Shown piece after piece: positions 8,081 to 12,383 of a stretch of DNA of 12,383 nucleotides. The DNA is taken from assembly GCA_025980625.1 (NCBI GenBank), contig JAICXG010000066.1, forward strand, positions 1 through 12,383, read 5' to 3'. Each line of letters opens with the position of its first letter. Positions within the stretch are counted from its first letter, which is position 1. A program made the translations under genes and the position numbers. The DNA comes from Chthoniobacterales bacterium. GTDB taxonomy: Bacteria > Verrucomicrobiota > Verrucomicrobiia > Chthoniobacterales > UBA10450. A model generated the notes under the pieces. That model was not told the DNA's origin and made no database searches. It saw only the letters and a program-made list of their open reading frames with translations.

Positions 8081-9514
8081 ATGAGCACTGAAACAATCAC
8101 CAAGACTCAGACCCACGATTATAAGATTCGCGACATAAACCTGGCTGACTGGGGCCGGCGGGAAATTTCAATCGCCGAGAAAGAGATGCCCGGGTTAATG
8201 GCGATCAGGAAAAAATATGCGCCGGCCAGGCCGTTGCTCGGTGTGCGGATCACTGGATCACTCCACATGACTATCCAGACGGCGGTCTTGATTGAAACCC
8301 TGGTGGATTTGGGCGCGAGCGTGCGCTGGGCGAGCTGCAATATTTTCTCGACCCAGGATCATGCCGCGGCCGCGATCGCGAAGGCGGGTGTGCCGGTCTT
8401 CGCGTGGAAAGGCGAGACACTCGAGGAATACTGGTGGTGCACGAATCAGGCGCTCTCGTTTCCGAGCGGCAAGGGACCGCAGTTGGTGGTCGACGATGGA
8501 GGCGATGTCACGCTGCTGATTCATAAGGGTTATCAACTGGAAGAGGGAAGTGACTGGGCGAAGTCACCGAGCGCAAACAAAGAGGAACAGGTAATCAAAG
8601 ATCTCCTCCTCGATGTGCAACGCGAGAATCCTTTTCGCTGGCATGAACTGGCGAAGGAGTGGCGCGGGGTCTCGGAAGAGACGACGACCGGCGTGCATCG
8701 TCTTTACAAAATGCAGCAACAGAATCAGCTGCTGATTCCGGCCATTAATGTCAACGACTCGGTTACAAAATCGAAGTTCGATAACCTTTACGGCTGCCGG
8801 CATTCGCTGGTCGATGGATTAAACCGCGCCCTGGATGTCATGATCGGCGGCAAGATCGCCGTCATCTGTGGTTATGGCGATGTAGGCAAGGGCTGCGCGC
8901 AGTCGCTCCGGGGCCAGGGTGCGCGAGTGGTCATCACGGAGATTGACCCGATCAACGCGCTCCAGGCAGCGATGGAGGGCTATGAAGTCACAACGATCGA
9001 AGAAACGTTAGGCCGGGCCGACATTTATATAACTGCTACGGGCAACGTCGATGCCATCACTCTCACGCACATGGAGAAGATGAAGGACCAGGCAATCGTC
9101 GCGAACATCGGCCATTTCGATAACGAGATTCAGGTCGACCCGCTGAATGCGCGCTCCGATGTCACGCGAACAAACATCAAGCCGCAGGTGGATAAGTACA
9201 CGTTTCCGGACGGACATGAGATTTTCCTTCTGGCGGAAGGGCGGCTCGTGAATCTCGGCTGCGCGACCGGTCATCCGAGCTTTGTCATGTCTAACTCATT
9301 CTCAAATCAGGTGCTGGCTCAGCTCGATCTCTGGCGGAACCGGGATACCTACAAGGTCGGAGTTTACGTGCTGCCGAAGAAACTCGACGAGGAAGTCGCA
9401 CGGCTACACCTGGAAAAGATCGGGGTCAAGCTGACAAAGCTGAGCGAGCAACAGGCTGAATATCTTGGTGTGCCGGTCGAAGGGCCGTATAAGTCCGAGC
9501 ATTACCGTTATTAA
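8081..9514 (+). CDS. ahcY: Adenosylhomocysteinase (S-adenosyl-L-homocysteine hydrolase)
   Basis: A 477-residue cytosolic enzyme that reversibly splits SAH into adenosine and homocysteine using tightly bound NAD, relieving product inhibition of methyltransferases. Visible motifs are GSLHMTIQTAVLIETL (59-74), SCNIFSTQDHAAAAIA (85-100), the NAD-binding loop CGYGDVGKGCA (263-273) followed by ITEIDP (285-290), NIGHFDNEI (342-350), NLGCATGHPSFVMSNSF (391-407) and the C-terminal KSEHYRY that completes the NAD site of the neighbouring subunit. Length is as expected for the bacterial long form. It follows metK by 17 bp with no good Shine-Dalgarno sequence, so it is probably co-transcribed. A short hairpin lies immediately after the TAA. 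Confidence 0.98.
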   Translation: MSTETITKTQTHDYKIRDINLADWGRREISIAEKEMPGLMAIRKKYAPARPLLGVRITGSLHMTIQTAVLIETLVDLGASVRWASCNIFSTQDHAAAAIAKAGVPVFAWKGETLEEYWWCTNQALSFPSGKGPQLVVDDGGDVTLLIHKGYQLEEGSDWAKSPSANKEEQVIKDLLLDVQRENPFRWHELAKEWRGVSEETTTGVHRLYKMQQQNQLLIPAINVNDSVTKSKFDNLYGCRHSLVDGLNRALDVMIGGKIAVICGYGDVGKGCAQSLRGQGARVVITEIDPINALQAAMEGYEVTTIEETLGRADIYITATGNVDAITLTHMEKMKDQAIVANIGHFDNEIQVDPLNARSDVTRTNIKPQVDKYTFPDGHEIFLLAEGRLVNLGCATGHPSFVMSNSFSNQVLAQLDLWRNRDTYKVGVYVLPKKLDEEVARLHLEKIGVKLTKLSEQQAEYLGVPVEGPYKSEHYRY

Positions 9515-9539
9515 GAGCGGCTCTCAAAACGCGCCGCTC
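9515..9539 (+). terminator. Hairpin directly after ahcY, possible weak terminator
   Basis: GAGCGGC (9515-9521) and GCCGCTC (9533-9539) form a perfect 7-bp GC-rich stem with an 11-base loop, starting at the base after the ahcY stop codon. Only GTTATCC follows, with no U-tract, so a classical intrinsic terminator is doubtful. Position supports a 3'-end or stability element for the metK-ahcY transcript. Confidence 0.35.
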
Positions 9540-9632
9540 GTTATCCTAAGCGGAGCGAAGCGAAGTCGAAGGTTGCCGGTTAAGTTATCTCCCCGGTTCC
9601 GCGACGGGATCCCTCGACTGCGCTCGGATGAC
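9540..9632. repeat. REP-like intergenic inverted repeat
   Basis: The left arm GTTATCCTAAGCGGAGCGAA continues with GCGAAGTCGAAGG to 9572. The right arm at 9606-9632 (GGGATCCCTCGACTGCGCT then CGGATGAC) reads, on the other strand, GTCATCCGAGCGCAGTCGAG. The two arms share the frame G-T-Y-ATCC-(T)-(A/G)AGCG...AGTCGA-GG and so form an imperfect palindrome around about 33 bases. Very similar GTCATCC-AGCG-AGTCGAAGG strings recur in intergenic DNA of several soil phyla (from memory). The rest of the gap to 9729 holds another GC-rich inverted arrangement (GGCGG-A-CCGCC at 9693-9703, flanked by CTGCGCA at 9667-9673 and TGCGCAG at 9710-9716) and no gene. Confidence 0.55.
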
Positions 9633-9729
9633 TTGAAGAGCACTTCATTCCGGCTGCACGCTTCTCCTGCGCAGCCGACGGGTTTGCGGCCGGGCGGACC
9701 GCCGCGAAGTGCGCAGACGCCGCAAGAAG

Positions 9730-11004
9730 CTAGGGCGTGAACTTGTAGATCGCGCCTTCGCCGGCGCTCCCGCCGTGGACGGTGGCGCCGTAGAAAACGC
9801 CGCCGTCGCCCGCCACCATGCCGGCATAGGGAAACGCGCCATCGGGCGGGCCGGCAAAAAGATGAGGCACGCTTTCTGTCCAAGTCCCATTGTCGTTAGG
9901 CGTGACTTCGAAGATGGTGCCGCTGCCCAGACCACCTTCGCTCGTCGTGCCGTAGAGATTACCGAGATCGTCGGAGACGAGATTGCTGATCGAGCTATTC
10001 CCATCCTGTCCCGTTTGAAAACCGTAGAGAACCTGCTCGGTCCAGATGCCGGCGCCGCGTCTCAGCTGGTAGACTGTGCCAAGACCATCCATGCCGCCAT
10101 AATAAGTCGTCCCATAGATATGACCGGCCCGGTCAAAGAGCAACGCGCCATAAGGGAAGCTGCCATCCGGTGCGCCTTGAAACTGATAGAGAGTCTTGAA
10201 ATCCCATCCTGCGCTTCCTTTCGATCGAAGTTCAAAGATCGTCCCGTTACCAAGTCCACCAGTCGTCGCCGCACCGTAGAGATTCCCATTCCGCAGGACC
10301 ATTCTGCCAGCGGAGCCGGATGATCCGTCCGTGCCGCCGGTAAAGTCATGAATCACCCGAAAAGCCCAGCTGCCGTTCGCTCTCTGGTGTAACTGGTAAA
10401 TGGTCCCGAGGCCGTTTGCGCCGCCCGTCGGAGTCATTCCGAAGAGATTGCCTTGATCATCGACTGTTACCCTTGCGCCAGGACCAGAGCCATCGGCGCC
10501 GGTGAAGCCGTGAATAACTGTCTGGGTCCAGGTGCCGCCTGAGTTACTCAGCTTATAGACCACACCGCAACCGCCCTCACAAGATCCGGAGCCGCCGGTT
10601 ACGGCCGTTCCGTAAAGATTACCCTCAGAATCGAGGCTTACCCCCTTGTAGGGCTCGCCGCCGTCCGCGCTGCCAGTGAAGCTATAAAGAACGGTGTGAA
10701 CCCAGCCATTCCCAACCGGCGACAACTGCCAGACCGTGCCACCGCCAAAGTCGCCGCCCAGGACCGACGTGCCATAAAGATTCCCGGCCGCGTCAATCTC
10801 CACATCGGTGTCGAGATACTCACCATCTTCATCACCTTGAAAGCTGTAGAGTATTTCAGTCGTGCTGCCCTGCGCAGTCAGATGCATGCCGAGCGCGATG
10901 AGTAAGAAAATGACCGCACCTCCCGTGAGACGGATGAACCGCCCCGTTTGCCGAACCCCCCAATTCCTCGGGTTGAAAATAGCTTCCCCGCTCGTCGTAA
11001 TCAT
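9730..11004 (-). CDS. Exported Gloeo/Verruco-repeat protein (seven ~54-residue repeats)
   Basis: A 424-residue protein. The N-terminus has a basic segment, then a hydrophobic helix (about 28-45, GGAVIFLLIALGMHLTAQG) that resembles a signal peptide or anchor. The rest is seven repeats marked by N-L-Y-G or a variant at about 75, 129, 186, 241, 295, 349 and 403, spaced 54-57 residues. Each has the pattern GTxxxL....GxWxxxVLYxFtGgxDGxxPyxgl..D..GNLYGTt..GG. This is the Gloeo/Verruco repeat (TIGR03803), found in secreted proteins of Verrucomicrobia and cyanobacteria; its function is not established. Repeat 2 carries a Cys pair (C142, C146) that could form a disulfide. The protein starts part-way through a repeat and ends with the missing strand (GAIYKFTP), which suggests circular closure. 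There is no PEP-CTERM or other obvious sorting tail. It is convergent with ahcY and 61 bp downstream of yraN. Confidence 0.87.
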   Translation of the reverse strand: MITTSGEAIFNPRNWGVRQTGRFIRLTGGAVIFLLIALGMHLTAQGSTTEILYSFQGDEDGEYLDTDVEIDAAGNLYGTSVLGGDFGGGTVWQLSPVGNGWVHTVLYSFTGSADGGEPYKGVSLDSEGNLYGTAVTGGSGSCEGGCGVVYKLSNSGGTWTQTVIHGFTGADGSGPGARVTVDDQGNLFGMTPTGGANGLGTIYQLHQRANGSWAFRVIHDFTGGTDGSSGSAGRMVLRNGNLYGAATTGGLGNGTIFELRSKGSAGWDFKTLYQFQGAPDGSFPYGALLFDRAGHIYGTTYYGGMDGLGTVYQLRRGAGIWTEQVLYGFQTGQDGNSSISNLVSDDLGNLYGTTSEGGLGSGTIFEVTPNDNGTWTESVPHLFAGPPDGAFPYAGMVAGDGGVFYGATVHGGSAGEGAIYKFTP

Positions 11005-11065
11005 GCCCGGGCTCTAGCACAAGTCGGTCCGGAATGACACCACAAAAAAGTAACAGGTCCGTTGG

Positions 11066-11518
11066 TTAGTACAGATAAGGGTCGGGAAGGTGAAACGCGT
11101 CTCGCACTAGTTCGATTCGTGGAGATTGTCCCGCTGCGATGACGACTTCGACAACGTCGAACCGAAACAGAACATCGGGATCGCCGAGCAATCGCAGCCA
11201 GGCGAGACCTCCGAGCACGATCCGGCGCTGCTGTTTTCGATTCACTGTCTCGATCGGGCGGCCGTACTCTTCCCGGGTGCGTGTTTTTACCTCGACGAAC
11301 ACCAGGGTGTCACGATCGCGGCAGACGAGATCGAGCTCTCCGCCGTGGCGGCCGCGGAAATTGCGATAGAGAACCTTGAACCCATGCTGGCGAAGATAGC
11401 GTGCGGCCAGTTTCTCGCCGCGCGCGCCCAGCCGCAAATGCTCGGGGCTAGAAGGCAAAAACCGGCTGCGCCACCGGCTCAAACGAGCGGCGATGGATCG
11501 GGCAAGGACCATGTTCAT
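11066..11518 (-). CDS. yraN: YraN/UPF0102 family nuclease-like protein
   Basis: A 150-residue protein with the restriction-endonuclease-like (PD-(D/E)XK) core of UPF0102: LGARGEKLAARYLRQHGF (30-47), GGELDLVCRD (59-68, acidic E61/D63) and VFVEVKTR (73-80, E76-x-K78), then a basic helix NRKQQRRI (93-100) and FRFDVVEVV (118-126). Family function is poorly defined; a nucleic-acid processing role is inferred from the fold and its usual place beside rnhB. The ATG at 11518 makes it overlap the end of rnhB by 71 bp. The core begins only near residue 30, so a TTG start near 11482, 11458 or 11437 is possible. Shine-Dalgarno support for the ATG is weak. It is read in the same direction as rnhB and rplS. 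Confidence 0.88.
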   Translation of the reverse strand: MNMVLARSIAARLSRWRSRFLPSSPEHLRLGARGEKLAARYLRQHGFKVLYRNFRGRHGGELDLVCRDRDTLVFVEVKTRTREEYGRPIETVNRKQQRRIVLGGLAWLRLLGDPDVLFRFDVVEVVIAAGQSPRIELVRDAFHLPDPYLY

Positions 11519-12074
11519 GGAGTTTCTGGAGATGCAGCTCGGTGCCGTAGCCCTTGTGCTGGCTGAAACAATAATGCGGGAATTGCGCGCAAAAGTCTCT
11601 CATCAAACTGTCGCGCGTGACCTTCGCGATGACGCTCGCGGCCGCGATGCTCAGGCTCAGGCAGTCGCCATCGATGATTGCGGTTTGCGGAAGCGGAAAA
11701 GGAAAGACCGGCAAGCCATCGATCAGGACATGGTCGGGCGAAATGCTCAGTCCTGCGAGGGCGATGCGCATCGCCTGGTGCGACGCGCGCAGGATGTTGA
11801 TGCGATCGATCTCGACCGAGTCGATAATCCCGACCGCCCAGACGATCTCGGAATGATTCGTCAGATAGCGGTAAATTTTTTCCCGCAACTCCGGGGCGAG
11901 CTGTTTGGAATCGTTCAGTGTGCGGTGCCGGAATCGCTCGGGCAAAATCGCAGCCGCCGCGACCACGGGGCCGGCGAGCGCGCCCCGGCCGGCTTCATCG
12001 ATTCCGGCGATGCGGATTGCGCCTAACGATGCTCGCAGTCTCTTCTCATGCCGGAATCCGCAGCGGCGATACAT
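11448..12074 (-). CDS. rnhB: Ribonuclease HII
   Basis: A 208-residue enzyme that cuts RNA in RNA-DNA hybrids and at single ribonucleotides embedded in DNA. The four metal-binding carboxylates are present: D26 and E27 in GIDEAGRGALAGPVV, D119 in VLIDG, and D137 in IIDGD; the D119-D137 spacing of 18 equals that in E. coli. Also visible are NDSKQL (54-59), AAASVIAKVTRD (144-155) and the C-terminal signature KGYGTELH...HGPCPIHRRSF (174-198). Length is normal. It lies between rplS and yraN in the order common to many bacteria. The ATG at 12074 has no strong Shine-Dalgarno sequence, and the first 18 residues before the conserved core are poorly constrained. Confidence 0.97.
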   Translation of the reverse strand: MYRRCGFRHEKRLRASLGAIRIAGIDEAGRGALAGPVVAAAAILPERFRHRTLNDSKQLAPELREKIYRYLTNHSEIVWAVGIIDSVEIDRINILRASHQAMRIALAGLSISPDHVLIDGLPVFPFPLPQTAIIDGDCLSLSIAAASVIAKVTRDSLMRDFCAQFPHYCFSQHKGYGTELHLQKLHEHGPCPIHRRSFEPVAQPVFAF

Positions 12075-12134
12075 CGCGCAGACTTTAGCGGAAGATCACG
12101 CCCTCAGGGAATTGGAAATCGTGTTGCGATCTGC

Positions 12135-12155
12135 GATCACCGATCACCGATCACC
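12135..12155. repeat. Tandem heptamer GATCACC x3
   Basis: Three exact head-to-tail copies of GATCACC lie in the 89-bp spacer between rplS and rnhB, starting 9 bases downstream of the rplS stop in its reading direction. A partial GCGATCTGC unit precedes them. It is a short simple-sequence tract; no function is evident. Confidence 0.7.
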
Positions 12156-12163
12156 ATTGAGCC

Positions 12164-12383
12164 TCATTCTCGCACCGCGGTTGCTTCCTTGCCCTTGCGG
12201 CCGCGCAGATAATTGAGCTTCGCTCGCCGTGCCTTCCCCTGCTTTTCCACTTCCACTTTTGCGATGCGCGGCGAATGGAGCGGGAAAACGCGCTCCACTC
12301 CTTCCCCGTAGGAGATGCGGCGCACAGTGAAAGTCTCGTTGATCCCGGTGCCTTTACGCGCGATCACGATCCCGGAAAAAATC
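12164..12383 (-). CDS. rplS: 50S ribosomal protein L19, C-terminal part (5' end outside window)
   Basis: The last 72 residues of L19, a protein at the 30S-50S interface near the 16S rRNA contact. The frame remains open to the right edge, reading IFSGIVIARKGTG at the border, then ETFTVRRISYGEGVERVFPL, HSPRI, and the basic tail RRAKLNYLRGRKGKEA. These are the characteristic L19 C-terminal motifs. An apparent GTG start at 12367 is an internal valine, because the conserved residues upstream continue in frame. It is first in the order rplS-rnhB-yraN; trmD would be expected just outside the window. Confidence 0.96.
   Translation of the reverse strand, partial: IFSGIVIARKGTGINETFTVRRISYGEGVERVFPLHSPRIAKVEVEKQGKARRAKLNYLRGRKGKEATAVRE

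Noticed and set aside
9709..10323. 204-codon plus-strand frame opposite the Gloeo/Verruco gene
   Set aside because: It is antisense to a repetitive protein with clear period; repeats on one strand create spurious open frames on the other.

Overview
The window looks like a chromosomal segment from a Verrucomicrobiota bacterium, plausibly a soil Spartobacteria/Chthoniobacterales-type lineage. The basis is a secreted protein made of Gloeo/Verruco-type repeats, two long TolB-like/TPR signalling proteins of a kind frequent in that phylum, fairly GC-rich DNA, and the housekeeping order rplS-rnhB-yraN. The assignment is an inference from protein character, not from a marker gene.

Layout, left to right. 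(1) 1-1703, minus strand: a membrane-anchored TolB-like/TPR protein that runs off the left edge. (2) 1974-3202, plus strand: a two-gene cassette. A 55-residue charged, coiled-coil peptide overlaps by one base (TGATG) a SagB/ThcOx-type flavin dehydrogenase resembling the 'putative peptide maturation dehydrogenase' group. (3) 3244-5721, minus strand, convergent with the cassette: a class III nucleotide-cyclase-like domain, one membrane helix, a TolB-like domain and TPRs. A perfect 10-bp inverted repeat directly before its start would bury its ribosome binding site. (4) 5799-6734, minus strand: an ArsR-type helix-turn-helix fused to a SAM-dependent methyltransferase fold, matching the SahR type of S-adenosylhomocysteine-sensing repressor. 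It diverges from (5) metK-ahcY (6864-9514, plus), the SAM-synthesis and SAH-hydrolysis steps of the SAM cycle. The 129-bp gap between them holds a perfect palindrome and a long imperfect inverted repeat reaching the metK start. (6) 9515-9729: convergent intergenic DNA with a hairpin and a REP-like inverted repeat. (7) 9730-11004, minus: exported protein with seven 54-residue Gloeo/Verruco repeats, possibly a seven-bladed propeller. (8) 11066-12383, minus: yraN, rnhB and the C-terminal part of rplS, a conserved ribosome/genome-maintenance cluster.

Two units deserve attention. One is the SAM-cycle module, in which a SAH-responsive regulator would control metK-ahcY. The other is the peptide/dehydrogenase pair next to a cyclase-TPR protein, which resembles, at the level of parts, proposed peptide-modification systems built from a short peptide, a SagB-related dehydrogenase and a cyclase-domain protein. 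The peptide here does not look like a classical RiPP precursor (no Cys, no Gly-rich core, no leader cleavage motif), so either the system is unusual or the peptide has another role. No tRNA, rRNA, CRISPR array or transposase was seen.
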